Assembly (NCBI RefSeq): GCF_042945595.1
Contig: NZ_CP168493.1
Location: 434,001 to 498,000, forward strand
DNA from: Psychrobacillus sp042945595
GTDB taxonomy: Bacteria > Bacillota > Bacilli > Bacillales_A > Planococcaceae
Reading direction: 5' to 3'
DNA: 64,000 nt
Shown: positions 1-8,288 of the stretch, piece after piece
How positions within the stretch are numbered: the first letter of the stretch is position 1
How the letters are laid out: each line of letters begins with the position of its first letter
Program-made: the position numbers and the translations under genes
Notes under the pieces: generated by a model
Seen by the model: only the letters and a program-made list of their open reading frames with translations
What the model was told of the DNA's origin: nothing
The model's database searches: none

Positions 1-1
1 T

Positions 2-361
2 ACTGGGGAAGAAATGAATCCAGATGAAAAACTGATGCGCTCTATTGAAGAACAAATAGGTATATCCGAAAATGCTAAGAAAGCATTTCGAGAGGAAATC
101 CTTATTCGTCTTTCAGCCTACGCTAGAAAAGGAAAGCGATTTGAATATAATTCGCATGAGCGATTACGTGAAGCGATACAAAAGAAGCTTTTCTCGGATT
201 TAAAGGATGTCGTGAAAATTACAACTTCTTCCAAAACGCCGGATGAAGCACATCTTAAAAAGGTGAATGAGGTAGTTGCTCGATTAATAGATGAACATGG
301 ATATAACTCTACTTCCGCAAATGAATTGCTGCGTTATGTTGGAAGTCTTTTGAATAGATAA
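2..361 (+). CDS. prkA: PrkA serine protein kinase, C-terminal fragment
   Basis: The frame is open from the left edge and ends in TAA at 361, so only about the last 120 of roughly 630 residues are present. The visible part is charged and helical and resembles the PrkA C-terminal domain, including a segment rich in Glu/Lys (SENAKKAFREEI) and a LIDEHGYN stretch near the end. PrkA is an AAA+/kinase-like protein of the sporulating mother cell in Bacillus. The identification is strengthened by the next two genes, yhbH and spoVR, its usual neighbours across bacteria (yeaG-yeaH-ycgB in enterobacteria). The kinase and ATPase motifs lie outside the window and cannot be checked. Confidence 0.85.
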   Translation, partial: TGEEMNPDEKLMRSIEEQIGISENAKKAFREEILIRLSAYARKGKRFEYNSHERLREAIQKKLFSDLKDVVKITTSSKTPDEAHLKKVNEVVARLIDEHGYNSTSANELLRYVGSLLNR

Positions 362-366
362 GTATT

Positions 367-405
367 AAAACAAGACTAATTATTTTTAATTAGTCTTGTT
401 TTTTT
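367..405 (+). terminator. Intrinsic terminator after prkA
   Basis: A 12-bp perfect stem (371-382 with 387-398, TTTT loop) extended by four A-T pairs is followed by a run of seven T. It separates prkA from yhbH, so the two may be partly uncoupled even though they sit in the usual order. Confidence 0.85.
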
Positions 406-469
406 ATATACATTGGCAATAACTTTGTTATCTCGGCATATGATAAAAAATAGGCAGGTGTCGATGAAA

Positions 470-1618
470 ATGAATGAAAAACAAGAAAATCATTATGTCA
501 TTTCACAGGAAAATTGGTCCTTGCACAGAAAAGGTTATCAAGATCAGGAACGTCATATGGATAAAGTAAAAGAAGCAATAAAAGACAATTTGCCAGACTT
601 AATCAGTGAAGAAAGCATTATCATGTCGAACGGACGAGAAGTTATTAAAATACCCATTCGTTCATTGGATGAATACAAAATTCGTTATAACTACGATAAA
701 ACAAAACATGTTGGTCAAGGGGATGGAGATAGTCAAGTAGGGGATGTTATTGCTCGCGATCCTAGTGGTGAGGGAAGTGGGGCAGGGAAACAGGCTGGCG
801 ATCAAGCGGGGAAGGATTATTATGAAGCAGAAGTGACCATTGCTGAATTAGAAAATATTCTATTCAAAGAAATGGAATTACCGAATTTACAGCAAAAGGA
901 ACAAGCTGAAATTACAACCGATAAAGTGGAATTTAACGATATTCGGAAAAAAGGGCTTATGGGAAATATTGATAAGAAGCGGACGATTATTACAGCTATT
1001 AAGCGTAATGCGATGAAAGGAAAAGCGGAAATTTCACCACTTCATAACGATGATTTACGTTTTAAAACTTGGGACGAAGTGACGAAACCTGAATCCAAAG
1101 CAGTAGTTCTCGCAATGATGGACACTAGTGGTTCGATGGGAGCTTTTGAAAAATATTGTGCTAGAAGTTTCTTTTTCTGGATGACTAGATTTTTACGATC
1201 TAAATATGAGACGGTTGAAATTGAATTTATTGCCCATCATACAGAAGCAAAAGTTGTGACAGAAGAGGCTTTTTTTTCAAAAGGTGAAAGCGGGGGGACT
1301 ATTTGTTCATCAGCGTATCAAAAAGCATTAGAGCTTATTGCTGAAAAGTACAATCCTGCACGTTTCAATATTTATCCCGTTCACTTTTCGGACGGCGAAA
1401 ATATGACAAGTGATAATGAAAAATGTATCAAGCTTGTAAATGAACTAATGGAAGTTTCCAGCATGTTTGGATACGGAGAAGTAAACGCGCATAGTAGATA
1501 TTCTACGTTAATGAACACCTATAAAAAAATCGAAAATCCAAAGTTTCGTCATTATGTGTTGAAAGAAAATCGCGATGTATATGAAGCTCTAAAAAGTCTT
1601 TTTAAAGTCCCAAATTAG
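470..1618 (+). CDS. yhbH: YhbH/YeaH-family sporulation protein
   Basis: This DUF444 protein is the constant companion of PrkA. In Bacillus subtilis yhbH is part of the early mother-cell (sigma-E) programme; the biochemical role is not settled. Visible features are the conserved N-terminal block WSLHRKGY, the segment MSNGREVIKIPIRSLDEY, a Gly-rich linker around residues 85-105, and a C-terminal von Willebrand A-like half with the metal-site motif DTSGSMG near residue 220. An upstream TTG at 413 and an ATG at 464 are also in frame. The ATG at 470 is preferred because AGGTG at 456-460 then has 9-nt spacing. The predicted 382 residues are usual for the family. Confidence 0.9.
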   Translation: MNEKQENHYVISQENWSLHRKGYQDQERHMDKVKEAIKDNLPDLISEESIIMSNGREVIKIPIRSLDEYKIRYNYDKTKHVGQGDGDSQVGDVIARDPSGEGSGAGKQAGDQAGKDYYEAEVTIAELENILFKEMELPNLQQKEQAEITTDKVEFNDIRKKGLMGNIDKKRTIITAIKRNAMKGKAEISPLHNDDLRFKTWDEVTKPESKAVVLAMMDTSGSMGAFEKYCARSFFFWMTRFLRSKYETVEIEFIAHHTEAKVVTEEAFFSKGESGGTICSSAYQKALELIAEKYNPARFNIYPVHFSDGENMTSDNEKCIKLVNELMEVSSMFGYGEVNAHSRYSTLMNTYKKIENPKFRHYVLKENRDVYEALKSLFKVPN

Positions 1619-1636
1619 ATGGAGGGGAATCATTTA

Positions 1637-3031
1637 ATGGATACGAAGCTTCATCATGCAATTGCCGAAATTACGGAAATTGCATCTGGATTCGGACTTG
1701 ATTATTATCCTATGCGATATGAAATTTGCCCTGCTGACATTATTTATACATTTGGTGCGTATGGCATGCCGACACGATTTACGCATTGGAGTTTTGGAAA
1801 GCAATTTCACAAAATGAAGGTACAATATGACTTTGGATTAAGTCAAATATATGAGCTCGTTATTAATTCGAATCCTTGTTACGCGTTTTTGCTTGATACG
1901 AATAGTCTCATTCAAAATAAACTCATCATTGCTCATGTCCTTGCTCACTGTGACTTTTTTAAGAATAATGTACGTTTTTCTAATACAAGACGAGATATGG
2001 TGGAAAGTATGACGGCAACTGCAGAAAGAATTGCGGATTATGAAATGATTCATGGTAAAGAAGAGGTTGAAGTTTTTCTAGATGCAGTCCTTGCTATTCA
2101 AGAGCATATAGATCCCTCCATTATAAGACCTAAACTAGACTATGATTCTGAACAAGAAGAGGTAGAAACAGTACGTAAAACACCATACGATGATCTATGG
2201 AGCATGGATCAATCAGCGAACGTAAAGAAGTTGACTGTGCCTAAAAGAAAAAAGTTCCCTCCAAATCCTGAAAAAGATTTACTGTTATTTATCCAAGGGT
2301 ATAGTCGTGAATTAGAAGACTGGCAACGTGATATTTTAACGATGATGCGGGAGGAAATGCTTTATTTTTGGCCGCAATTAGAAACGAAGATTATGAATGA
2401 AGGTTGGGCATCCTATTGGCATCAACGAATTCTAAGAGAGATGAATTTAACCTCGGATGAAACGATCGAATTTGCAAAACTAAATGCAAATGTGGTTCAG
2501 CCATCGCAGACAAGTATTAATCCTTATTATTTGGGATTGAAAATATTTGAAGACATTGAAAAAAGATATGATCAGCCTACGGAAGAAATGAAAGGATTAG
2601 GGGTAAAACCTAACTCGGGTCGGGAGAAAATGTTTGAAGTAAGAGAAATTGAATCGGATATATCCTTTATTCGAAACTATTTAACAAAAGACTTGGTAAA
2701 ACATGAAGATCTTTATTTGTTTGAAAAAAAGGCTGGAAACTACCAAATAACCGATAAAGATTATGAGCATGTACGAGACCAACTAGTTTCCATGCGAGTC
2801 AATGGAAGTTTTCCGTATATTGTAGTGGAAGATGGAGACTATTCGCGAAACGGAGAACTGTATTTAAAACATGGATATGAGGGAACGGAACTGGATACAC
2901 GCTATTTAGAAAATGTACTTCCCTATATTTATCAGCTATGGGGACGTTCTGTGCATATGGAGACTACTGTTGAAGACAAATCAACTCTCTATTCATTTGA
3001 TGGGAAAAAGATTACTAAAAGTACGATGTAA
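1637..3031 (+). CDS. spoVR: SpoVR-family protein
   Basis: The gene starts 18 nt after yhbH. The ATG at 1619 is rejected as a start because its own GGAGGGG (1621-1627) is the ribosome binding site for the ATG at 1637, with 9-nt spacing. The 464-residue length fits SpoVR. Recognisable blocks are the N-terminal FGLDYYPMRYEICPADI, THWSFGKQFHKMK, an LAHCDFFKNN stretch and MNEGWASYWHQRI near the middle. SpoVR affects spore cortex formation in B. subtilis. It shares the mother-cell programme with PrkA and YhbH and is YcgB in enterobacteria. Here all three are adjacent, whereas in B. subtilis spoVR lies elsewhere. Confidence 0.93.
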   Translation: MDTKLHHAIAEITEIASGFGLDYYPMRYEICPADIIYTFGAYGMPTRFTHWSFGKQFHKMKVQYDFGLSQIYELVINSNPCYAFLLDTNSLIQNKLIIAHVLAHCDFFKNNVRFSNTRRDMVESMTATAERIADYEMIHGKEEVEVFLDAVLAIQEHIDPSIIRPKLDYDSEQEEVETVRKTPYDDLWSMDQSANVKKLTVPKRKKFPPNPEKDLLLFIQGYSRELEDWQRDILTMMREEMLYFWPQLETKIMNEGWASYWHQRILREMNLTSDETIEFAKLNANVVQPSQTSINPYYLGLKIFEDIEKRYDQPTEEMKGLGVKPNSGREKMFEVREIESDISFIRNYLTKDLVKHEDLYLFEKKAGNYQITDKDYEHVRDQLVSMRVNGSFPYIVVEDGDYSRNGELYLKHGYEGTELDTRYLENVLPYIYQLWGRSVHMETTVEDKSTLYSFDGKKITKSTM

Positions 3032-3073
3032 GCCAAACTATAAAAAGAATTTCCATGAAATATAGGGTATTTA

Positions 3074-3109
3074 ACAAACAAGATTCCGATTGAGTGGAAT
3101 CTTGTTTGT
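3074..3109 (+). terminator. Stem-loop after spoVR
   Basis: A perfect 14-bp stem (3074-3087 with 3096-3109, 8-nt loop) lies 42 nt after the spoVR stop. The downstream T-run is poor, so termination may be incomplete. It sits just upstream of the tetR promoter and would insulate it. Confidence 0.6.
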
Positions 3110-3117
3110 GTATGAAA

Positions 3118-3146
3118 TTGACACTTACTTACTAGTAAGTTAATAT
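3118..3146 (+). promoter_or_regulatory. Consensus sigma-A promoter with palindromic operator in the spacer
   Basis: The -35 box TTGACA (3118-3123) and the -10 box TAATAT (3141-3146) are separated by exactly 17 bp. The spacer contains the perfect 14-bp palindrome ACTTACTAGTAAGT (3127-3140), of the kind bound by TetR-family repressors. A repressor here would block RNA polymerase directly, so autorepression by the next gene is the obvious inference. The expected transcription start, seven bases past the -10, falls on the A of the ATG at 3153. Confidence 0.85.
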
Positions 3147-3152
3147 ATGAAT

Positions 3153-3734
3153 ATGGAAAATAGAAAATCACAAATTGTTAAACTAGCACTTAGGAATATT
3201 AGAGAAAAGGGTTATTTATCTTTTAGTTATGATGACTTATCAAGAGAGCTTGGGGTAACAAAAGCAAGCATCCATTATCACTTTGAGAAAAAGGAGGATT
3301 TAGGCATTGCCGTATGTACGAAAATAAAAGAAGGATTAGAAGCTACTTTCATAAAGGTAGATATGGAACAAATAGGTTTGGAGGACAAGCTTTGGGAATT
3401 CATTTCAAGAAGAGCAAAACAAATTGAAATGAATGAAGTATGTCCCATCTCATCTTTGCAGGCAGATTTTCACTATTTGCCTTTAAAGATGCAAGAGAGT
3501 GTACAGCAATTGAGCCAATTAGAAATAAGTTATGTTAAAAAGTTTCTAGATGAACTAAAGAGCGAAGGAAAACTACGACCAACAAACGACACAAAGGCAT
3601 TGGCTTCACTACTAATAGCAAGTGTAAAAGGAGCTCTTCAATATAAAAGGGTTCTAGGAGAAGATTTATTCTCCACAGTATTTGATCAATTAAAAATACT
3701 CATAACTGGGAATATTGAAATAAGGAAAACGTGA
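3153..3734 (+). CDS. TetR/AcrR-family transcriptional repressor
   Basis: The N-terminal helix-turn-helix is typical of TetR: an REKGYLSFSYDDLSRELGVTKASIHYHF-type segment in the first 50 residues, with the YHF signature closing the recognition helix. The remaining 140 residues form a ligand-binding, dimerising domain whose ligand cannot be inferred. There are two in-frame ATGs, 3147 and 3153. Neither has a Shine-Dalgarno sequence, and 3153 coincides with the predicted transcription start, so the mRNA is probably leaderless. A fabF paralogue begins 21 nt downstream and is presumably co-transcribed, which suggests the repressor senses a lipid-related or other hydrophobic signal. Confidence 0.85.
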   Translation: MENRKSQIVKLALRNIREKGYLSFSYDDLSRELGVTKASIHYHFEKKEDLGIAVCTKIKEGLEATFIKVDMEQIGLEDKLWEFISRRAKQIEMNEVCPISSLQADFHYLPLKMQESVQQLSQLEISYVKKFLDELKSEGKLRPTNDTKALASLLIASVKGALQYKRVLGEDLFSTVFDQLKILITGNIEIRKT

Positions 3735-3755
3735 AGAAAATAAGGGGGATCTAAA

Positions 3756-4994
3756 ATGGAGAGGCGAGTAGTAGTAACAGGATATGGAGTAGTTTCACCT
3801 CTAGGTAATGATGTTGATACACTTTGGAATAATATTAAGCAAGGTACAAGCGCGATTAATAAACTGGAAGCGGATGAGTTTAAAGAAATAAATACGCAAA
3901 TTGCTGGTACTGTAAAAGACTTCTCTGCGGAAAATTATTTTGATAAAAAAGAAATAGGCAAATATGATTTGTTCGCACAATACGCCTATGCTGCCGCAAA
4001 ACAGGCGATTGATCAATCGAAACTTGATTTAGATAATGTTAATATGGAACGAATAGGTGTTTATGTAGGATCCGGTATTGGAGGAATAAATACAGTCCTT
4101 GAAAACCACAATCTTTTATTAGAAAAAGGGGTAAGAAAAGTGTCTCCCTTTATGGTGCCAATGATGATTAGTAATATGGCAACAGGTATTATTGCGATAA
4201 AATTAGGTTTAAAAGGGCCAAGTTTTTCCCCCGTTTCTGCTTGTGCAACAGGAAACCATGCAATAGGGGAAGCTTATTTAAATATTTTACATGGTTACTC
4301 AGATGCCATTGTTGCAGGGGGAGCAGAAGCATCTATCAACCCGTTATCTTTTGCAGGTTTTTCAAGAATGCGTGCAATGTCTACATTGAATGATGACCCT
4401 CAAAAAGCGAGCCGTCCTTTTGATCGAGCGCGTGATGGTTTTGTTATGTCCGAAGGGGCAGGCATTTTAGTGTTGGAAGAGTATGACCATGCTAAAAAAA
4501 GAGGCGCAGCGATTTTGGGAGAAATAGTAGGTTATGGCTCTACAACAGATGCCTACCATATAACATCTCCTGATTTCGACGGAGCAGCAAGAGCTATGAA
4601 GTTGGCGTTAGGTATGGCAAAAATTGATCCTACTCAAATTGATTATATTAACGCACATGGAACGAGCACACCAGAAGGAGACAAATCAGAAACAAAAGCC
4701 ATTAAAACTGTGTTTGGAGAGCATGCCTATAATCTAATGGTGAGTTCAACAAAATCAATGACAGGTCATTTATTCGGAGCTGCAGGTGGTGTGGAAGCAA
4801 TCATAACACTAAAAAGCATAGTAGAAGATATTGCTCCACCAACTATTAATTACGAAACTCCTGATGAAGAATGCGACTTGAATTATGTACCAAACGAGGC
4901 TGTGCAAACAGAAATAAACTATGCGCTTTCAAATGGCTTTGGCTTCGGTGGGCATAACGCAGTATTAGCTTTTAAAAAATTTACGGAAGAGTAG
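3756..4994 (+). CDS. Beta-ketoacyl-[ACP] synthase II-like (FabF paralogue)
   Basis: The protein is 412 residues, the length of FabF, with a complete condensing-enzyme active site. The nucleophile Cys163 is in SACATGNHAIG, His301 in NAHGTSTPEGD and His338 in STKSMTGHLFGAAGG. It should condense malonyl-ACP with acyl-ACP. Its position behind a TetR repressor, rather than beside fabH, suggests a second, conditionally expressed synthase, for instance for membrane remodelling. Whether the genome also has a housekeeping fabHF pair cannot be seen. The start has GGGGGA upstream at suitable spacing. Confidence 0.85.
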   Translation: MERRVVVTGYGVVSPLGNDVDTLWNNIKQGTSAINKLEADEFKEINTQIAGTVKDFSAENYFDKKEIGKYDLFAQYAYAAAKQAIDQSKLDLDNVNMERIGVYVGSGIGGINTVLENHNLLLEKGVRKVSPFMVPMMISNMATGIIAIKLGLKGPSFSPVSACATGNHAIGEAYLNILHGYSDAIVAGGAEASINPLSFAGFSRMRAMSTLNDDPQKASRPFDRARDGFVMSEGAGILVLEEYDHAKKRGAAILGEIVGYGSTTDAYHITSPDFDGAARAMKLALGMAKIDPTQIDYINAHGTSTPEGDKSETKAIKTVFGEHAYNLMVSSTKSMTGHLFGAAGGVEAIITLKSIVEDIAPPTINYETPDEECDLNYVPNEAVQTEINYALSNGFGFGGHNAVLAFKKFTEE

Positions 4995-5052
4995 TGAATG
5001 CAATAAACCACCACTCGAAAGCGACAAATGTAGCATTGAAAACGACAAACCA

Positions 5053-5090
5053 AAAAAGCAGCTTATTGCTAAGGCAAAAAGCTGCTTTTT
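5053..5090 (+). terminator. Bidirectional terminator after fabF paralogue
   Basis: A perfect 12-bp stem (AAAAAGCAGCTT at 5053-5064 with 5079-5090) is bordered by A and T runs, so it works in both directions. It is the duplicated counterpart of the hairpin that ends the dehydrogenase gene at 6069-6107. Here it terminates the FabF transcript. Confidence 0.75.
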
Positions 5091-5098
5091 AAAGTTAT

Positions 5099-5170
5099 TT
5101 AAGATCCGACAAAATCACCACCATCTACATGGATGGTCAGTCCAGTCATATAACTGGAATCCGATGAGTG
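5099..5170 (-). pseudogene. 3' remnant of a short-chain dehydrogenase gene
   Basis: Read on the minus strand, the segment encodes SDSSYMTGLTIHVDGGDFV followed by Gly-Ser-stop. This is nearly identical to the C terminus of the intact SDR at 6116-6997 (one Gln-to-Leu change). The similarity continues past the stop through the terminator hairpin to about 5041 and ends abruptly near 5170. The rest of the gene is missing, so this is the leftover end of a second SDR copy or of a partial local duplication. Confidence 0.8.
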
Positions 5171-5173
5171 AAG

Positions 5174-5220
5174 GGTACCAAGTTAACATTGAATTCTGAA
5201 TTGTGTTAGAACTTGGTACC
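5174..5220. repeat. 47-bp imperfect palindrome at the pseudogene break
   Basis: GGTACCAAGTTAACA (5174-5188) pairs with TGTTAGAACTTGGTACC (5204-5220), leaving a 2-nt bulge. It directly abuts the point where the SDR remnant stops. The 130 bp beyond it to the next terminator hold no gene I can support. Confidence 0.6.
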
Positions 5221-5353
5221 TAAAATTTTGGTCATGGGTATCCAATGAATTATAGACAACATGAGGTTCCGTGGTATCAAGGCCAACACTGACATTAAGG
5301 ATTTCCAATACTACATTAAATTCAACTAAACTCAAGAAAAGTATCAGTAAAGC

Positions 5354-5392
5354 AAATACCCTCGATCAGTATATTGATCGAGGGTATTTTTT
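5354..5392 (+). terminator. Strong orphan terminator
   Basis: A perfect 15-bp stem (5354-5368 with 5375-5389, GTATAT loop) is followed by a T-run. It points right but no gene ends before it, so it is probably the relic of a lost plus-strand gene between 5222 and 5350. In the other direction it would also insulate the VOC gene. Confidence 0.75.
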
Positions 5393-5443
5393 ACGAACAA
5401 AAAGTTAAATAAATAGGATAGTGTTAGTTACTGTCACCAAAAC

Positions 5444-5839
5444 TTATTTGGCATTTTCATCTGGTTGGTGAATACCTATAATATTTCCTTCTGTATCCGT
5501 AAAATATCCTTGCCATGCCATTCCCGTCAATGCATGTTTAGGAACTGAAATCGTGCCTCCATGAGCTAAAATTGCTGCTTCTGTCGAATCAAATTCTTCC
5601 ACTTGGATAGTGCAAACAAATGCATTCACACTTTGTCCGCTTTCAGGTGATTGTGTTCTACGCTGCATTAAAGCTCCATCAATCCCCATTTCCTCTTTGT
5701 TCCCTGTAATAGCTCCAAAATAAGGCGTTCCAGCAAAGTCGCTCCAATCTTCAAACTTCCACCCAAAAACTTCCCCATAAAATTTCTTAGCCCGGTCCAT
5801 TTCATTGACATGAATCTCAAAATGTACAACTCTACCCAT
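5444..5839 (-). CDS. VOC-superfamily (glyoxalase/bleomycin-resistance fold) protein
   Basis: This 131-residue protein shows the paired beta-alpha-beta-beta-beta modules of the vicinal oxygen chelate fold. The first begins VVHFEIHVNEMDRAKKFYGEVFGWKF, and the second ends with MAWQGYFTDTEGNIIGIHQP. Candidate metal ligands are the His in HFEIHV and the Glu in TEGN, but the set is not clear enough to claim enzymatic activity. Members of this group (YP_-type predicted lactoylglutathione-lyase homologues) are usually single-gene units of unknown substrate. An AAGAGG ribosome binding site precedes the start. Confidence 0.75.
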   Translation of the reverse strand: MGRVVHFEIHVNEMDRAKKFYGEVFGWKFEDWSDFAGTPYFGAITGNKEEMGIDGALMQRRTQSPESGQSVNAFVCTIQVEEFDSTEAAILAHGGTISVPKHALTGMAWQGYFTDTEGNIIGIHQPDENAK

Positions 5840-6068
5840 CTGAAAACCTCTTTTCTGAAATTATTAGAAGCATTTACAATCTAATTATACCATATTTTCT
5901 CAATTTTCGTGACGGGAAGTAGGAGAAGATTCTGTTATAAATGGAATCTCGTTTATTTTACTGTGTGGTATCGTAACTCTCTAGTTTCACAAACAAATTA
6001 CAAAAAATTGCTGAACGCGACAAACTGGGGCTTGAAGTAGACAGACTAGTAAGCGAACACGACAAACC

Positions 6069-6107
6069 AAAAAAGAAGCTCATTGCATTGGCTAAAAGCT
6101 GCTTTTT
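6069..6107 (-). terminator. Terminator of the SDR gene
   Basis: AAAAAAGAAGCT (6069-6080) faces AGCTGCTTTTT (near 6098-6107), with one mismatch in the stem. On the minus strand the hairpin is followed by a T-run. The duplicate at 5053-5090 has a perfect stem. Confidence 0.65.
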
Positions 6108-6115
6108 AAAGTTAT

Positions 6116-6997
6116 TTAAGATCCGACAAAGTCACCTCCATCTACATGAATGGTCTGTCCAGTCATATAGCTGGAATCCGACGATGCCAAAAATACATAT
6201 GCTGGAGCATTTTCAGCAGGTTGACCGCATCTACCTATCGGGGTGTCATCACCGTGTTTTTCAACTTTCTTATTATTAAAAGTGGCAGGAATCAGCGGAG
6301 TCCATATGGGGCCAGGTGCAACGGCATTTACGCGAATTCCTTTCTCTATTAAATTTAGTGCAAGAGATCGAGTAAAAGTAGTAATAGCGCCCTTCGTCGC
6401 GGAATAATCAATAAGTTCAGGTGCCCCATTATATGCCGTAACGGAAGAGGTATTTACTATTGTGTCGCCCTTTTTCATATGTGGTAACACGGCTTGTGTT
6501 AAATAAAACATGGAAAAAATATTTGTTGAAAACGTTTCTTGTAATTGATCAGGTGTAATTTTTAAAAAATCCTTTGTAGGGAATTGCTTACCGGCGTTAT
6601 TAACCAAAATATTAATATAACCAAATTGTTGAATTGTTTGATCCACTACATTTTGACAGTTTTCATCATCACTTAAATCCGTTTTTATTTTAAATGCTTT
6701 AACTCCATAATCTTCTATAAGTTTCACTGTTTTATCGGCATCTTTGTCTTCATTTTCATCCAAGTAAACAATAGCAACATGCGCGCCTTCCTTGGCAAAG
6801 GCAATGGAAACAGCTCGTCCAATTCCACTATCTCCACCTGTAATAATCGCTACTTTCCCCTTCAATTTTCCTGAACCTATAAAGTTCTTGTCATCAAAAA
6901 TAGGAGCGGGTGTCATTTCTTCTTCAATACCAGGTTGTTGGTTTTGTGTTTGTCCAGAAATCTCTTTGTGGATTTTTTCATATTTATCGGTTGGCAT
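6116..6997 (-). CDS. NAD(P)-dependent short-chain dehydrogenase, YhdF/YdaD (Gsp39) type
   Basis: A classical SDR of 293 residues with an extra N-terminal tail (about 45 residues, rich in Gln and Pro) ahead of the Rossmann motif ITGGDSGIGRA. NNAG is present and the catalytic pair is in the form YSATK. The C terminus is DGGDFVGS. The long tail is characteristic of the Bacillus general-stress dehydrogenases YhdF and YdaD; the substrate is unknown. The start at 6997 is chosen because AAGGAGGA precedes it by 5 nt; an in-frame ATG at 7021 lacks this. A loose sigma-B-like GTTTGT/GGGAAG pair lies upstream near 7031-7055, but it matches poorly. Confidence 0.87.
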   Translation of the reverse strand: MPTDKYEKIHKEISGQTQNQQPGIEEEMTPAPIFDDKNFIGSGKLKGKVAIITGGDSGIGRAVSIAFAKEGAHVAIVYLDENEDKDADKTVKLIEDYGVKAFKIKTDLSDDENCQNVVDQTIQQFGYINILVNNAGKQFPTKDFLKITPDQLQETFSTNIFSMFYLTQAVLPHMKKGDTIVNTSSVTAYNGAPELIDYSATKGAITTFTRSLALNLIEKGIRVNAVAPGPIWTPLIPATFNNKKVEKHGDDTPIGRCGQPAENAPAYVFLASSDSSYMTGQTIHVDGGDFVGS

Positions 6998-7168
6998 GGG
7001 ATTCCTCCTTTTAATAGTCATTACACATTCTTCCCTTCCTAAACAAAAACAAACTTATTAAAAAAAATCATTTGTTGTATCGTGTAGAGCATTAGTACTT
7101 TTCAATTTAAAAATGCGGTACAATTAAGTAAATTTCAATTATTCTAAAATTGATAGGAGACAGATGAA

Positions 7169-8269
7169 ATGAGCGAAGCAAATCCTTTAGTAGAAGCATT
7201 TATAAATACAACATATCAAGTTGCAGGTCACGGGAAGAGAAATATTCAAATACTGAAGGATGCATTACATGATGTTGATGGGCAGACCGATAGTGATGTA
7301 TATGGTAACGGCAAGATTATCGAGGAATTTCAAGCCAAAATGGCGGCGTATTTAGGAAAAGAAACAGCTGTATTTTTCCCAAGTGGTACAATGGCTCAGC
7401 AAATCGCTTTACGCATATGGTGCGATAAAAAAGGATTAAAAAAAGTTGGTTATCATCCGTTATGTCATCTAGAGATTCATGAGGAAGGCGGGTTAAGGGA
7501 ATTACATCATATTGAGCCTGTTTTGTTAGCTGATAAAGATAGATTAATAGAGCTGGATGATGTATTGAGTATGAATGATGAAATTGCGTGTTTATTACTT
7601 GAATTGCCACAACGTGAAATTGGCGGACAGTTACCAGACTATGAAACACTTGAAGAAATATCAAGTTATTGTCGTAAAAAAGGGATAAAACTGCACTTAG
7701 ATGGAGCACGACTTCTTGAAATTCTTCCATATTATCAAAAGTCTGCTGCTGAAGTTTGTAGTCTTTTTGATAGCGTATATATTTCTTTTTACAAAGGAAT
7801 TGGTGGAATTGCAGGAGCGATTCTCGCAGGTGACAAAGCCTTTACCGAAGAATCGAAAGTATGGAAAAGACGCCACGGAGGCGATTTAATTAGTCTTTAT
7901 CCATATATTGTGAGTTCTAATTATTATTTCGATGAGAGATTACCAAAAATGCAGCAATACTATAACGATGCGAAAGAGCTTGCTGAACTTTTCAATTCAT
8001 GTGATGCAGTATCAACTATGCCACTTGTACCTGTATCTAATATGTTCCATGTACATTTTCATGCACCTAAAGAGCAAGTGGAAGCTGGGCTAGTTGAGTT
8101 ATACGAGACAACAGGTGTTGGTTTAACTAGTTATTTAAGGCAAGCAACAGAGGAAACATGTAGTTATGAAGTCAGTGTTGGTGATCAATATGCGACACTC
8201 CCAAAAGAAAAAGTTAAGCAAGTATTTCAGTTGCTTGATGAGAAAATGAAAAGTTTTAACATCATTTAG
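7169..8269 (+). CDS. Low-specificity threonine aldolase / beta-eliminating lyase family
   Basis: A fold-type I PLP enzyme of 366 residues. The N-terminal half has SDVYGNGK and the cofactor-proximal stretch FFPSGTMAQQ. HLDGAR (around 176-181) contributes the Asp that pairs with the PLP pyridine nitrogen. Lys209 in SFYKGIGG is the likely Schiff-base lysine. Family members cleave L-threonine or allo-threonine to glycine and acetaldehyde. The gene stands alone except for a small membrane-protein gene 20 nt downstream, which may be read from the same mRNA. AGGAGA lies 8-9 nt before the ATG. Confidence 0.85.
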   Translation: MSEANPLVEAFINTTYQVAGHGKRNIQILKDALHDVDGQTDSDVYGNGKIIEEFQAKMAAYLGKETAVFFPSGTMAQQIALRIWCDKKGLKKVGYHPLCHLEIHEEGGLRELHHIEPVLLADKDRLIELDDVLSMNDEIACLLLELPQREIGGQLPDYETLEEISSYCRKKGIKLHLDGARLLEILPYYQKSAAEVCSLFDSVYISFYKGIGGIAGAILAGDKAFTEESKVWKRRHGGDLISLYPYIVSSNYYFDERLPKMQQYYNDAKELAELFNSCDAVSTMPLVPVSNMFHVHFHAPKEQVEAGLVELYETTGVGLTSYLRQATEETCSYEVSVGDQYATLPKEKVKQVFQLLDEKMKSFNII

Positions 8270-8288
8270 GAAAAATTGGTGATGCGTT

